DNA of 47,665 nt from an uncultured Bacilli bacterium (GTDB lineage Bacteria > Bacillota_I > Bacilli_A > ML615J-28 > CAG-313), in NCBI GenBank assembly GCA_947591495.1, contig CANQDG010000013.1:1-47665 (forward strand), read 5' to 3'. The notes under the pieces are model-generated. The model saw nothing but the letters and a program-made list of their open reading frames with translations, made no database searches and was not told the origin of the DNA. The position numbers and the translations under genes were made by a program. Below, piece by piece: positions 16,333-26,347 of this stretch (position 1 is its first letter; each line of letters starts with the position of its first letter).

Positions 16333-17649
16333 TTAATTTATCGTTGTATTAAGTAGTTCTTTTATGGTTGATCCTCGCATTTGATAAATAGTATAGCCAA
16401 AAAAGAAAATTGAAATAGCAAAAACAATAAATGATGATAAAAAGAACATTCCAAACAATTTTTTCAAGGAAACTTCAAGAGTTAAATTAATTGCCACTTT
16501 CATTAAAAAATTGATCGTATAATATCCCCCAATTGTTAATCCTAAAGCCGCTGGCATAGCAACAAGGGAAATTATAATTATCTGAATCAATAAAAGAATA
16601 TAAAGTTTTTTTCTTTCAAGTCCAAAAGTTAATAAAATACCACTTGAACGCGAAAAGATTTTTACATATTTGTTAACCATCATTAAAATCATCAAAACAA
16701 GGCCGATGATTAGTGCTGTACCAATAATAATATATAAATTATTAGCCAAGATTTTAACGTTATTCAAATTTTTCATCGATGAATAAATAATATTTCCATT
16801 ATAAGAAATTTTAGCTTCTTTTAATTGATCAAGTACATCTTTATCAAAAATCCATTCTTTCAAACTATACATATTACGTATATTCATATTTTTACTTTTG
16901 AAAAGGGGATTTTCATCATTTAAAATTATTCCAGGTTTAAAACTTATCATATGCCCGGCTAATTCATAATATTCTTCCCGAATTATTCCTGTAACTTTAC
17001 CAACAAAAATAGGTTCATTTATACCATTAATTTGTAATTTGATATCTTTATTTAAAATATCATCCTTACTTAAACCATAATCTTCAATAAAATAAGCTGA
17101 TAAAACAATTTCATGTTCGGTTTGAGGCATTTTTCCAATAATAATTTCATCATAACCAAAACGTTTTTTCATTTCTAACAAATCATTTTGCGAAATGAAA
17201 TTAGTTGCAAATACATTTGCGCTGGTTTTGCCATTTGATGTTAAAGTTTTATCTTCTAAAAATAAAGTCAGGTAACTTGTTGTAACTGTATTTATGGTGG
17301 TTTTTTGAATAGCGGATACTTCACTGGCAAAACTATAATATGCACATTTTTGATAATCATATTGACCAAAATATTGATTAATTAATTCTTCTTGCTTAGC
17401 ACTTACGGTTTTGGCATCGATATATGCTAAATTAGCTGATGCCGTTTCTTCGACCATCGATTTTTCGCGATCATTAAGCGCAACATTATATACAGTAAAT
17501 AAACTAATTAAAAAAGTTAAACAAGCAAAAGCAACCACAATTTTAAAATTAATCCATGTGTATGTAAAAACATTTTTAAAAGCAAGACCGATGATACTAA
17601 AACCCTTTTTAACTTCTTCATTTGAAGTAGTTTGTACAATATTATTCAT
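16333..17649 (-). CDS. FtsX/MacB-type ABC permease (second subunit)
   Basis: This 438-residue permease has a cytoplasmic N terminus, one membrane helix (about 35-55), a large outside domain (about 60-300) and three C-terminal helices, the FtsX/MacB topology. It is last in an operon with an ATPase and a different permease; the two permeases would form a heterodimer. Its ATG overlaps the preceding gene by eight bases and has its own GAGGTGA site inside that gene. Family members move lipoproteins, antimicrobial peptides or transmit force rather than import nutrients. The substrate is not evident. Confidence 0.85.
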   Translation of the reverse strand: MNNIVQTTSNEEVKKGFSIIGLAFKNVFTYTWINFKIVVAFACLTFLISLFTVYNVALNDREKSMVEETASANLAYIDAKTVSAKQEELINQYFGQYDYQKCAYYSFASEVSAIQKTTINTVTTSYLTLFLEDKTLTSNGKTSANVFATNFISQNDLLEMKKRFGYDEIIIGKMPQTEHEIVLSAYFIEDYGLSKDDILNKDIKLQINGINEPIFVGKVTGIIREEYYELAGHMISFKPGIILNDENPLFKSKNMNIRNMYSLKEWIFDKDVLDQLKEAKISYNGNIIYSSMKNLNNVKILANNLYIIIGTALIIGLVLMILMMVNKYVKIFSRSSGILLTFGLERKKLYILLLIQIIIISLVAMPAALGLTIGGYYTINFLMKVAINLTLEVSLKKLFGMFFLSSFIVFAISIFFFGYTIYQMRGSTIKELLNTTIN

Positions 17650-18802
17650 GTTTAATCACCTCAATAATGTTAAATTTTGATATTTTTCGTACCGAATGGC
17701 GATAAATTAAAAGGGTAAAGAAAATTAAAATGGCACCGGTTATTAAAGAAATACCTGCTCTAAAATGTGATATAAATTCATATTCAAACAATTCATTACA
17801 CAAATTAATAAAATATTTATTAAAAAGAAGCGATAAAAAAGCACCTATCGTAACCGCCAAAATTGTTATCATAAAAGCAATAAAGCAATATACGCGCGCA
17901 ATTTTACCATCGGTTGCTCCTAAGAGCTTTAACCGACATATTTGGGCTTTACGCTGTCTAAAAAAGGTCGCAATTAATGAATATTGAACAAAAAAAGTTA
18001 CAATAGCAAGTACAATCGCAACAGACATAAAGAAAGCTCTTGCTAAATTGATAATTTCTAATCTTTTTGTCATAGCCTCAACAGCAATTGGGTTATAACC
18101 TTTACGATTAAAATTTTTCATTGAAAGTTGTAATTGCTTTGAAGATGTAAAATTTAAATAAGCTTCTTCTAAGATTGTATCATCTGGCATTACTAGAAAA
18201 TAACTAACCGCTGGTAAATTAGTTTCTTTATATAATTCAAAATATTTAGCTGAATCATATATTCCCACTATTTTAAAATTAAGATTATTTATAACTAAAT
18301 TATCATTAATATTTAACGCTAATTTTTGGGCTATATAATTACTAATTAAAACTTCATAAGCTAACTTTGGTAAATTACCTCTTAAAATGGATTCATCTTG
18401 TTTAGCTGCTTCTTGAAGAAGTTGAAAATCAGTATTTTCCCCAATAATGATTCCTCTTGTTCTAGTTGAAAAGAAATCCTTATATGTCATTTCGGTTTTA
18501 TTTATAACTTGTTTTTTATTTTGATAACCATTAAGAGTTAGATCGGTCGTAATTCCAGTAATACCACCATATAATAAGTCACACTCGTTTCTAGCATCTT
18601 TGATCGTAACATTTTTTATCATACAACCGATTTTTATATCTTCATTATCTATTTGTTTATACATTCCGTTTGGAACATCAATGCGAACTGATAAAACCGA
18701 TAAAAATGCACCAGAAAACAAGATTAAAATAAGACCTATCATAATAATTGTATTCTTTAGAAAGGCCGTTTCCTTTAAAATTATCTTTAAAATGCCTTTC
18801 AT
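17642..18802 (-). CDS. FtsX/MacB-type ABC permease (first subunit)
   Basis: A 386-residue permease with an N-terminal helix (about 12-36), an extracytoplasmic domain to about residue 255 and three helices at the end (about 260-285, 310-330, 350-372) holding the FtsX domain, including FFRQRKAQICRLKLLGAT, the usual coupling-helix block contacting the ATPase. The gene starts two bases after the ATPase stop; the only purine-rich site is GAGG about 13 bases away, so translation is probably coupled. It likely pairs with the next permease. Confidence 0.85.
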   Translation of the reverse strand: MKGILKIILKETAFLKNTIIMIGLILILFSGAFLSVLSVRIDVPNGMYKQIDNEDIKIGCMIKNVTIKDARNECDLLYGGITGITTDLTLNGYQNKKQVINKTEMTYKDFFSTRTRGIIIGENTDFQLLQEAAKQDESILRGNLPKLAYEVLISNYIAQKLALNINDNLVINNLNFKIVGIYDSAKYFELYKETNLPAVSYFLVMPDDTILEEAYLNFTSSKQLQLSMKNFNRKGYNPIAVEAMTKRLEIINLARAFFMSVAIVLAIVTFFVQYSLIATFFRQRKAQICRLKLLGATDGKIARVYCFIAFMITILAVTIGAFLSLLFNKYFINLCNELFEYEFISHFRAGISLITGAILIFFTLLIYRHSVRKISKFNIIEVIKHE

Positions 18803-18804
18803 AG

Positions 18805-19482
18805 TTATTGATTAACCTCATTATTAATAATTAGGCCATCAGACATTGTAAAAATGCGCTCAGCTTTTTTAGCATCTTCCAAATCATGGGTAACCATTAC
18901 AATCGTTTTTCCATTTTCATGTAATTTTTTTAAAATATTCATAATATTTTCACTATTAACATTATCTAAATTTCCACATGGTTCGTCTGCAAAAATATAT
19001 TTAGGATCATTAATAATAGCTCTAGCAATGGCAACTCTTTGTTGCTCACCACCTGATAATGTATTAGCCTTAGCTTTTATTTTATTTGATAAATTTACCA
19101 GCTCTAAGGCTTTTTCAACTTTTTTACGATTGACACTTCCTGTTGATCCTGAAAGAATTAAAGGTAGTTCAACATTATCATAAACAGTATAACCTGGCTC
19201 TAAATAAAAACTTTGAAAGACAAATCCAATCATTTTATTACGAATAATTGCTAATTTTTTTTGTGATAAAGTTGAAATATCATAATCATCAAGCCAAATC
19301 TCACCTTCTGTTGCTTTATCAAGACTTCCTATTAAATTTAATAAAGTGCTTTTACCACTACCAGATTTTCCACAAATTGCAACAAATTCACCATCATTAA
19401 TTTCTAAATCGACACCTTTTAGAGCCCAAAAAGGTTCTTTACCTGTAAAAAAGCATCGTTTTAAATTTTTTACTTTAATCAT
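18805..19482 (-). CDS. ABC ATPase of FtsX/MacB-type system
   Basis: The 225-residue ATPase is of the LolD/MacB/FtsE group: Walker A GKSGSGKST, Q-loop FVFQSFYLEPGYTVYDNVELPL region, signature LSGGEQQRVAIARAI, Walker B YIFADEPCGNLD and the H-loop VTHD. It is first in the operon with two permeases. The ATG follows GGAAGG by five bases. In this group ATP hydrolysis drives conformational work on outside domains. A 22-bp dyad upstream may control it. Confidence 0.92.
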   Translation of the reverse strand: MIKVKNLKRCFFTGKEPFWALKGVDLEINDGEFVAICGKSGSGKSTLLNLIGSLDKATEGEIWLDDYDISTLSQKKLAIIRNKMIGFVFQSFYLEPGYTVYDNVELPLILSGSTGSVNRKKVEKALELVNLSNKIKAKANTLSGGEQQRVAIARAIINDPKYIFADEPCGNLDNVNSENIMNILKKLHENGKTIVMVTHDLEDAKKAERIFTMSDGLIINNEVNQ

Positions 19483-19533
19483 ATATACCTTCCAATCTTA
19501 ACTAGTTAATAGCGTGCATAAGGAAAAGAAAAA

Positions 19534-19555
19534 CCATTCTTATAAATAAGTATGG
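19534..19555. promoter_or_regulatory. 22-bp operator-like dyad before the FtsX-type ABC operon
   Basis: Ten-base arms CCATTCTTAT and ATAAGTATGG match in nine of ten positions around a two-base centre. It lies 52-73 bases before the ATPase start on the minus strand. No promoter can be assigned with confidence; TTGCAT at 19566-19571 is the best -35 candidate, with weak -10s inside the dyad. Confidence 0.5.
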
Positions 19556-19699
19556 TCAATAACAAATGCAAATATTTTTACCTTATAATTATATCATTTT
19601 TTTGCTTTTTTTTGATTAAAAAAGCAATATTTAGATTTTTTATTATTAATTTTGTCTTTTTTATTAAAATAACATAAATATTTAATTTTCAAAAGCAAA

Positions 19700-19731
19700 A
19701 TAAAACGCCCATTTCAAAATAGGCGTTTTCT
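19700..19731 (-). terminator. Terminator of gap
   Basis: AAAACGCC (19702-19709) and GGCGTTTT (19722-19729) pair, extended by an inner ATTT/AAAT, and GGCGTTTTATTTTG follows on the minus strand. Confidence 0.82.
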
Positions 19732-19750
19732 AAAATCAAAATAGTTTTTA

Positions 19751-20764
19751 TTATTTAAAGTTTTCAACTAAATATTTTGCTGTACGAACCATTTGAGCAG
19801 TGTAACTCATTTCGTTATCATACCAAGCAATAACTTTAACAAGTTGTTTACCATCAACTTCCATTATTTTAGTGCATTGAGCATCAAATAATGTTCCACA
19901 AGTTTGACCAATAACATCACTAGATACAATTGGATCTTCAGTATAATAGATTGTATCACTAACTGCAGCTTTTACAGCAGCATTAACTTCTTCTACTGTA
20001 ACAGGACGAACTGGTTCCCATACTAAGTCAACAACAGAACCTGTAATAGTTGGAACACGTAAAGCCATACCATCTAATTTTCCTTTTAATTCAGGTAAAA
20101 CTTCTGCAACAGCTTTAGCAGCACCAGTTGTAGTAGGAACAATATTAGCAGCGGCAGCACGAGCACGACGTGATTGAATACCTTTTTTATGAGGAGCATC
20201 AAGTACATTTTGATCGCCTGTATAAGCGTGAACTGTTGTCATAAAGCCTTTTACAATACCAAAATTATCATTTAATACTTTAGCAATTGGAGCAAGACAG
20301 TTAGTTGTACATGAAGCAGCACTTATAATTTGTTCACTGCCTGTTAGTTTTTGATGATTAACGTTATAAACAACCGTCATATCTACACCTTTAGCAGGAG
20401 CCGAAATAATAACTTTCTTTGCGCCAGCATTAATGTGAGCCATTGATTTTTCTTTTGATACATAGAATCCTGTACATTCAATAACTACATCAACACCTAA
20501 TTCTCCCCAAGGGCATTCATTAGCATCTTTGATAGCATAAATTTTAATTTCTTTGCCATCAACAATGATAGAATCATCAGTAGCTTTAACATCGTGACCA
20601 ACATAGCGACCTTGAGCAGTATCATATTTTAATAAATAAGCTAAATCTGCAGCACCAGTTAAATCATTAATAGCAACGATATCAAAATCTTCGTTACCGA
20701 ACATAAGACGGAAAGCTAAACGTCCAATACGTCCAAAACCATTAATTGCAATTTTTACAGCCAT
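19751..20764 (-). CDS. gap: Glyceraldehyde-3-phosphate dehydrogenase
   Basis: GAPDH makes 1,3-bisphosphoglycerate in glycolysis. The 337-residue product has the Rossmann motif INGFGRIGR (7-15), catalytic C152 in [10 protein letters not shown]179 in [10 protein letters not shown], and the [18 protein letters not shown] block. D34 after the second strand and the proline in LDAPHK favour NAD over NADP. Unlike most of the window its protein lacks rare insertions or odd residues. The ATG follows AAGGAGGT by about nine bases, a strong promoter lies upstream and a strong terminator downstream, consistent with a highly expressed single gene. Confidence 0.97.
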   Translation of the reverse strand: MAVKIAINGFGRIGRLAFRLMFGNEDFDIVAINDLTGAADLAYLLKYDTAQGRYVGHDVKATDDSIIVDGKEIKIYAIKDANECPWGELGVDVVIECTGFYVSKEKSMAHINAGAKKVIISAPAKGVDMTVVYNVNHQKLTGSEQIISAASCTTNCLAPIAKVLNDNFGIVKGFMTTVHAYTGDQNVLDAPHKKGIQSRRARAAAANIVPTTTGAAKAVAEVLPELKGKLDGMALRVPTITGSVVDLVWEPVRPVTVEEVNAAVKAAVSDTIYYTEDPIVSSDVIGQTCGTLFDAQCTKIMEVDGKQLVKVIAWYDNEMSYTAQMVRTAKYLVENFK

Positions 20765-20806
20765 TTTTTATTAACCTCCTTAAATGGACTATTTTTTTAC
20801 ATATAT

Positions 20807-20835
20807 ATTTTAACATCTTTGGTAATTTTATGCAA
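20807..20835 (-). promoter_or_regulatory. Promoter of gap
   Basis: TTGCAT (20830-20835), 17 bases, TAAAAT (20807-20812) on the minus strand, about 25 bases ahead of the AAGGAGG site. Confidence 0.75.
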
Positions 20836-20860
20836 CTATTTTACCATCTATAACAAAATA

Positions 20861-21637
20861 TTAATCACGCGATTGGCGACTAAATAAAATTAACAATAAA
20901 CGCAAAATTTCAATAAATAAATATACTACATTAAGCGTAATTGCATAAGCAGCATACCATTCCATATCTTTATCAGCGCCTGCTTCAATCAAATTATCCG
21001 CAACCGAAAAGCTAAAAATAACATACATTGTGGCTACTATACACATAATTATTGCTCCAAGTAAGCCAAAACCTGAAAAATAATATAAAGTATACAAATT
21101 TTGACCTGAAGTCAAAAAGACGATCAGTGATAATAAACCAAAGCCAAGACTAAGAATGATAATGCCTAAGCTAATGACTAAAAGAAATGATCTAAAGCGA
21201 TTATTAACACGAATAATACCTCTGCTATAAAGAAAGGTTGAAGCAAGAAAAATTGCCAAAGTTGCAAGCAAAGCAATACTTGCAATTTGTAATCCTACAT
21301 CACCAAAAGCTGCTGCTAAAATACCACAAAGGCAACCAACCGTTAAACCTTCACAAATCGCATAGGGAATAGAAAGTGATTTAGCTTTTCTAGGATTTAA
21401 ATTCATAATTATTTGTAAAATAATTCCGGCAATCCCCCCAACGATATAAAAAGCCAGTGTAATAATGCCAAAAATAGTTGTTAAAGCAATTAAAACTAAA
21501 CTTGTAAGAAACGTAATACCTAATAAAATTGAGGTTTTTATTCCTATCCCCTTAGCTGTTGCAAATTCATGTTCATAATCAATGTTAACAACTTCTTCGT
21601 AAGCCTTTCTAAACGCAAAATTGTTTCCTATTTTCAT
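20861..21637 (-). CDS. Bax inhibitor-1-like (YetJ/YccA-related) membrane protein
   Basis: The 258-residue protein has a short cytoplasmic head and seven membrane helices. The end reads DMEWYAAYAITLNVVYLFIEILRLLL, the hallmark last part of the Bax-inhibitor-1 superfamily (EWYxAxxLxxxxVWLYxEILRLL), whose YetJ member is a pH-sensitive calcium leak channel. The aspartate pair that forms the YetJ pH gate cannot be assigned with confidence here. The ATG is 15 bases after the polC stop, with AAAGGAGGG between, so it is probably co-transcribed with polC. Confidence 0.85.
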   Translation of the reverse strand: MKIGNNFAFRKAYEEVVNIDYEHEFATAKGIGIKTSILLGITFLTSLVLIALTTIFGIITLAFYIVGGIAGIILQIIMNLNPRKAKSLSIPYAICEGLTVGCLCGILAAAFGDVGLQIASIALLATLAIFLASTFLYSRGIIRVNNRFRSFLLVISLGIIILSLGFGLLSLIVFLTSGQNLYTLYYFSGFGLLGAIIMCIVATMYVIFSFSVADNLIEAGADKDMEWYAAYAITLNVVYLFIEILRLLLILFSRQSRD

Positions 21638-21651
21638 TAAATGCCCTCCTT

Positions 21652-24600
21652 TTATAATATTGTATCATCATCTGGTAAATCACCAAAAGCTTCTAATTTA
21701 ATTAAATTAGCAAATTGTTTTTTATTAATATTAGTTCTTAATTCAAAATCCTTTTTCGAAGTAAATAAGCCTTGCTTACGCGCTTCCACAATTGATAAAG
21801 CTACCGTTTCACCTAATGATTCTACTGCTACAAATGGCAAATATAATGATTTTTTATCTTTAGAAATAACTAAAGAGGTAGCATCGGAAATATTTACATC
21901 AATTTGTTTAAAAGAAAGACCCCGTAAATTCATTTCTAAAGCTAATTTTAATTCATCATATAAATCAATTTCTTTATTAGATGGTTTATTATCATCATCA
22001 TGACTTTTCATCTTCTTTTCAATTTCTAAAAGACGATTACGAATAGCATTTTCGCCACTTGCAAAAGCTTCAGCGTCGAATTCTTTTGCTCTTTTAGAAA
22101 AATATGCAGCATAATAATAAATAGGTCGATGAATTTTAAACCAAGCAATACGTAAAGCCATAATTACATAAGCAGTCGCATGTGCTTTTGGGAATAAATA
22201 TTCAATTTTCTTACATGAATTAATAAACCAATTAGGAACATTATGTTGTAATAATATTTCTTCTTGATCAATTGTTAATTTTTTACCTTTTCGAACACTT
22301 TCCATAATTTTAAAGGATGCTTCGGCTGGAACTCCATATTCAATTAATGATTTCATAATATCATCACGACAACCAATAACATCATTAAAGGCGATTGGAG
22401 CACTTAAATTAGTTCCTTTAACTAAATCTTCCGCATTTTTCATCCAAACATTAGTTCCGTGAGCAAGTCCTGATACTTTAATAATTTGACTTATTGAATT
22501 AGGTTTTATAACCTCTAACATACTTCTAACAAATTGTGTACCAAATTCAGGTATTCCAATCGTACCGCTTGATAAACTATCTAAATCATCATCACCTAAA
22601 TTTAAGGCATCTTTGCTACTAAATAAGGATAAAACTTTTTCATCAAAATAGGGAATATCATCAACCGTTGAAAAAGGAAATTCAGCTTGATTTTGGTGAA
22701 CAAAGTCCATTAAGAATTTAACCATAGTTGGATCATCATGTCCTAAGATATCTAATTTTAATAAATTATTTTCAAATTTATGATAATCATAATGAGAAGT
22801 ACGCCAATTTAAATCGTCCATTTCACCTTCACCTACTGGTGGATATTGAACTGGAATAATATCAGTATATTCAATATCATCAGGAACAATTACAATTCCA
22901 CCTGGATGTTGTCCAGTTGTACGTTTAGATTCAGAAAGAACAATTGATAAACGATCTAATTCAGTTTGTCTTTTGAAAATATTTCTTTGTTGATAATAAT
23001 CTCTTGCGTAAGCAAAAGCCGTTTTTGGTTGAACTGTGCTAACAGTTCCGGCTCTAAAAGCATTATCAACCCCAAAAGTTTCTTGACAGAAAAGATGTGC
23101 TTTAGCTTGATATTCACCAGAAAAATTTAAATCAATATCAGGAACTTTATCACCACTAAAGCCTAAGAATGTTTCAAATTCAATATCAAAGCCATTACGA
23201 TTTAACAAAGCCCCGCATTCAGGACAACGCATAGGTTTTAAGTCAGCCCCAACATTAACTTTTTGTAATTCTTCATCTAATTCATATGGTATTTGTTGAT
23301 TAAATTCACGTTTTTCTTCTTCGTTTAATTTGAAAGCTGTATAATGGCACTTAGGACATACATAATGCGGCTTTAAGGGATTTACTTCGGTAATTCCCAT
23401 CATTGTTGCCACAAATGAACTTCCGACTGAACCCCTACTTCCTACAACATACCCAGCATCATTAGAATTTTTAACTAATAAATGGGAAATATAATATACC
23501 GAAAAATAACCATGCCCAATAATAGCATCTAATTCTTTTTCCAAACGTTTTTCTACATAAGGATTTAATTTTTTAGTACCATCTTTTTCTTGGTGACCAT
23601 AAATATTATATGCAGTTTCATAAGATATATCCTGAACAGCTTTTTTCATAGATGATACACCATTTTTATCAGCCATAAAGTCATCTCTTGGAACATAAAG
23701 TTTTTTAGGGAATAACTCATATTCATCAATCATATTGTTAATCAAATTAGTATTCGTAACAACGATTTTGTAAGCTAAGTCACCATCTAAGAAAGAAAAT
23801 TCCTTAAGCATTTCTGATGTATTGCGATAATGCATATCTAAAGTGCCTTCATATTTGGCAAGTTCATGGGGTCCACCACCATTAGGTCTAGCAATACTTA
23901 AGTAAATTTTCCGATATTCGGCATCATCTTCAATTAATTCGTGAACATCACCAGTTGCAACAACGATTTTATTTTTCTTAGTAGCTAAATCAATTATTTC
24001 TTTAATTAATTGTTGAATCATCTTTATAGCTTCGTCTTCTGGCCACATTTCAAATAAATGTAAATAACATTTTGGTGGTTGAACTTCTATATAGTCATAA
24101 AAATCTAAAGCTTCTTCTAATTGACGAGGCGTTTTTTCTAAAGCTAAGCGGAATATTTCACCATTACAGCATCCACTACCAATCAATAAATCTTCACGAT
24201 ATTGTTCAATTAAACTTTTTAAAATACGAGCATCTTTTTGGAAATAAGTTGTATGTGATTCGGAAATAATTTTATAAAAATTTTTAAGTCCTTTACGATT
24301 CTTAACTAAAATATTAATATGGCTTGGAATTTTATAGCGGAATAATTCATTTTCTGTTACTAATTTATTTAAGGAATTATAATTATCATATTTACGCTCA
24401 AGAGCCTCACCTAGCAATTTCATAAAAATATTACCAGTGGTTTTCGCATCATAAACAGCACGGTGTTGTTCATTAGGTTCTACTTCAACTTTTAAAAATT
24501 TACCTACAGCTCTTAAATTGTTTTGTTTAAAACTGCCACCATATAAACCTCTAGCAAACATCATCGTATCAATACATGGCAATTCTTTTTCAAACATACC

Positions 24601-26202
24601 TAATTTTTCTAGTTCTGCATAGATAAAATCAGTATCGAAATGAGCATTATGAGCTACCAACACACATCCTTCAATAAATTTCTTAAATTCAGGTAAAACT
24701 TCTTCAATTGGTAATTGATCTTCTAACATTTCATCGGTTATATGCGTAATTTCAGTAATTTCTTTAAACAAACGATGTTTTGGTTTTACAAGTTTAGCAA
24801 ATTGATCGATAACCAAACTATTTTTTATTTTGACAGCACCTATTTCGATTATTTCATTAAAAGGAATATATAAACCAGTCGTTTCAATATCAAATACCAC
24901 ATAAGTAGCATCTTTTAAATCGATATCTTCATCCGTAAAGGCGATATTTAGCGAATCATCATTGATATAATAACCTTCAACGCCTGCAATCGGTTTAATT
25001 CCAACTTTTTTACATAAATTAAAAAATTCTGGTAATATATGGCAATTAGCATGATCAGTTACGGCAATAGCTTTATGACCATAATTTTTAGCTTGCCATA
25101 CATAATCTTCTACTGATAAAATACTATCTAAAACGCTCATTTTAGTATGAGCATGAAGTTCGACTCTTTTTTCTAATGCTTCATCATATCGAACACGTGA
25201 AACATCCGCACCAAGAACTGTAATTTCATCACACATAACAACCACATCTTTTGCAAAATCATCCCATTGTAAATTACCCTTAACAAAAATGGACAAATTT
25301 TTCACAAAAGTTTTTTTATATTTTTCAACCTCATTATCTTTAATAAAACGCTTTATTAAAATGGAATCTTTATAATCAGTAATGGTTGCTACAAAAAGAT
25401 TAAAATCACGTCCCTGTCGTGAACGTAAGGCTCTTACTTCTGAGGTTACAATCATCCCTGTTAATTGAATCTTGTTAGTACCTTCTATTTGTTTAAATTC
25501 TTCTACTTCTAAAGAATTTATAGGTAATTCACTAATTTTTTTACTTACCATTTTCCCTTTAGAAGCGTAAGAAAAAATAGCCTGTGGCTGTTTTTCACGA
25601 TATTCTTGTTCAAGTTTACGATATTTTTCAGCGCTTTGAATACTATCAAGTTGTTCTTTTACTTGTTGACTACCATTATGCAATTCTTTAAAATTTCGAA
25701 CACTATCACTTATAACAACATTGAATTTAATAAAATTAAGACCGTAATTTTGAAAGAAACGTTTGATTATATTTAGATTATCATTAACACTATTTTGTTC
25801 TTCTTCGGTCGAAACCATTAAACAAATTTCATTATCTAAATATTTTTTATAAAATTCTTTAAGTGTTAAAACCCCTTTTTTTGATTCAGCACAAACAAAA
25901 ATGGCATAATCAAAATATTGACGTAAATCTTCTTCAGTCATTAAAAAATTATCAAGTGTCTTTTCATCATAAGAAACTGTAAATTTTACTGTTTTAATTT
26001 CATATTTTTCAACAAGATATTTACTAACTTTTTCAACTAACTCTTTTAAAGTTTCAACTTTTACAATGTTATCAAATTTCAAGCAAAAACGCCAAGAAGC
26101 ATTTTGGTCATTAACTTTTATACTAATTAATTCCGCATTTGATAAATTATCATCGATTTTAATGCCACTATCTTTAATTATATTTAAAAATTGTTCTTCC
26201 AT
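21652..26202 (-). CDS. polC: DNA polymerase III alpha subunit, PolC type
   Basis: PolC is the leading replicative polymerase of low-GC Gram-positives, with built-in proofreading. The 1516-residue product shows an N-terminal domain, an OB fold (about 240-335), a PHP domain (from 346, RVELHAHTKMS) interrupted by a DnaQ-like exonuclease (FDIETTG near 436, HNAHFDTDF), a four-cysteine zinc site (CPKC and CPEC, about 960-1010) and the polymerase core with DIDLNFSG. It is slightly longer than most PolCs (about 1430-1460). The C terminus stops at GDLPDDDTIL, whereas Bacillus PolC ends in a QLSLF clamp-binding peptide; that motif is absent here. ATG with AAGGAAG upstream. Confidence 0.97.
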   Translation of the reverse strand: MEEQFLNIIKDSGIKIDDNLSNAELISIKVNDQNASWRFCLKFDNIVKVETLKELVEKVSKYLVEKYEIKTVKFTVSYDEKTLDNFLMTEEDLRQYFDYAIFVCAESKKGVLTLKEFYKKYLDNEICLMVSTEEEQNSVNDNLNIIKRFFQNYGLNFIKFNVVISDSVRNFKELHNGSQQVKEQLDSIQSAEKYRKLEQEYREKQPQAIFSYASKGKMVSKKISELPINSLEVEEFKQIEGTNKIQLTGMIVTSEVRALRSRQGRDFNLFVATITDYKDSILIKRFIKDNEVEKYKKTFVKNLSIFVKGNLQWDDFAKDVVVMCDEITVLGADVSRVRYDEALEKRVELHAHTKMSVLDSILSVEDYVWQAKNYGHKAIAVTDHANCHILPEFFNLCKKVGIKPIAGVEGYYINDDSLNIAFTDEDIDLKDATYVVFDIETTGLYIPFNEIIEIGAVKIKNSLVIDQFAKLVKPKHRLFKEITEITHITDEMLEDQLPIEEVLPEFKKFIEGCVLVAHNAHFDTDFIYAELEKLGMFEKELPCIDTMMFARGLYGGSFKQNNLRAVGKFLKVEVEPNEQHRAVYDAKTTGNIFMKLLGEALERKYDNYNSLNKLVTENELFRYKIPSHINILVKNRKGLKNFYKIISESHTTYFQKDARILKSLIEQYREDLLIGSGCCNGEIFRLALEKTPRQLEEALDFYDYIEVQPPKCYLHLFEMWPEDEAIKMIQQLIKEIIDLATKKNKIVVATGDVHELIEDDAEYRKIYLSIARPNGGGPHELAKYEGTLDMHYRNTSEMLKEFSFLDGDLAYKIVVTNTNLINNMIDEYELFPKKLYVPRDDFMADKNGVSSMKKAVQDISYETAYNIYGHQEKDGTKKLNPYVEKRLEKELDAIIGHGYFSVYYISHLLVKNSNDAGYVVGSRGSVGSSFVATMMGITEVNPLKPHYVCPKCHYTAFKLNEEEKREFNQQIPYELDEELQKVNVGADLKPMRCPECGALLNRNGFDIEFETFLGFSGDKVPDIDLNFSGEYQAKAHLFCQETFGVDNAFRAGTVSTVQPKTAFAYARDYYQQRNIFKRQTELDRLSIVLSESKRTTGQHPGGIVIVPDDIEYTDIIPVQYPPVGEGEMDDLNWRTSHYDYHKFENNLLKLDILGHDDPTMVKFLMDFVHQNQAEFPFSTVDDIPYFDEKVLSLFSSKDALNLGDDDLDSLSSGTIGIPEFGTQFVRSMLEVIKPNSISQIIKVSGLAHGTNVWMKNAEDLVKGTNLSAPIAFNDVIGCRDDIMKSLIEYGVPAEASFKIMESVRKGKKLTIDQEEILLQHNVPNWFINSCKKIEYLFPKAHATAYVIMALRIAWFKIHRPIYYYAAYFSKRAKEFDAEAFASGENAIRNRLLEIEKKMKSHDDDNKPSNKEIDLYDELKLALEMNLRGLSFKQIDVNISDATSLVISKDKKSLYLPFVAVESLGETVALSIVEARKQGLFTSKKDFELRTNINKKQFANLIKLEAFGDLPDDDTIL

Positions 26203-26241
26203 ATTCTACTTCCTTTCCCTAATTTTGCTAAAATTATGTTA

Positions 26242-26269
26242 ATTATATCATTTTATTTTTTTTATTCAA
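26242..26269 (-). promoter_or_regulatory. Promoter of polC
   Basis: TTGAAT (26264-26269), 16 bases, TATAAT (26242-26247) with TGA before the -10 (extended -10) on the minus strand. Confidence 0.7.
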
Positions 26270-26347
26270 TTGAATTAATCACTTAATAGTTAGAAAAAAA
26301 ATAAGTTTAAATATGAACAAAAAATTATTTAATTTTGTCCAATATTT

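Noticed and set aside
19602-19627. TTGCTTTTTT/AAAAAAGCAA stem upstream of the ABC operon
   Set aside because: Could be chance in a poly-A/T stretch; no proper T tract for either strand.
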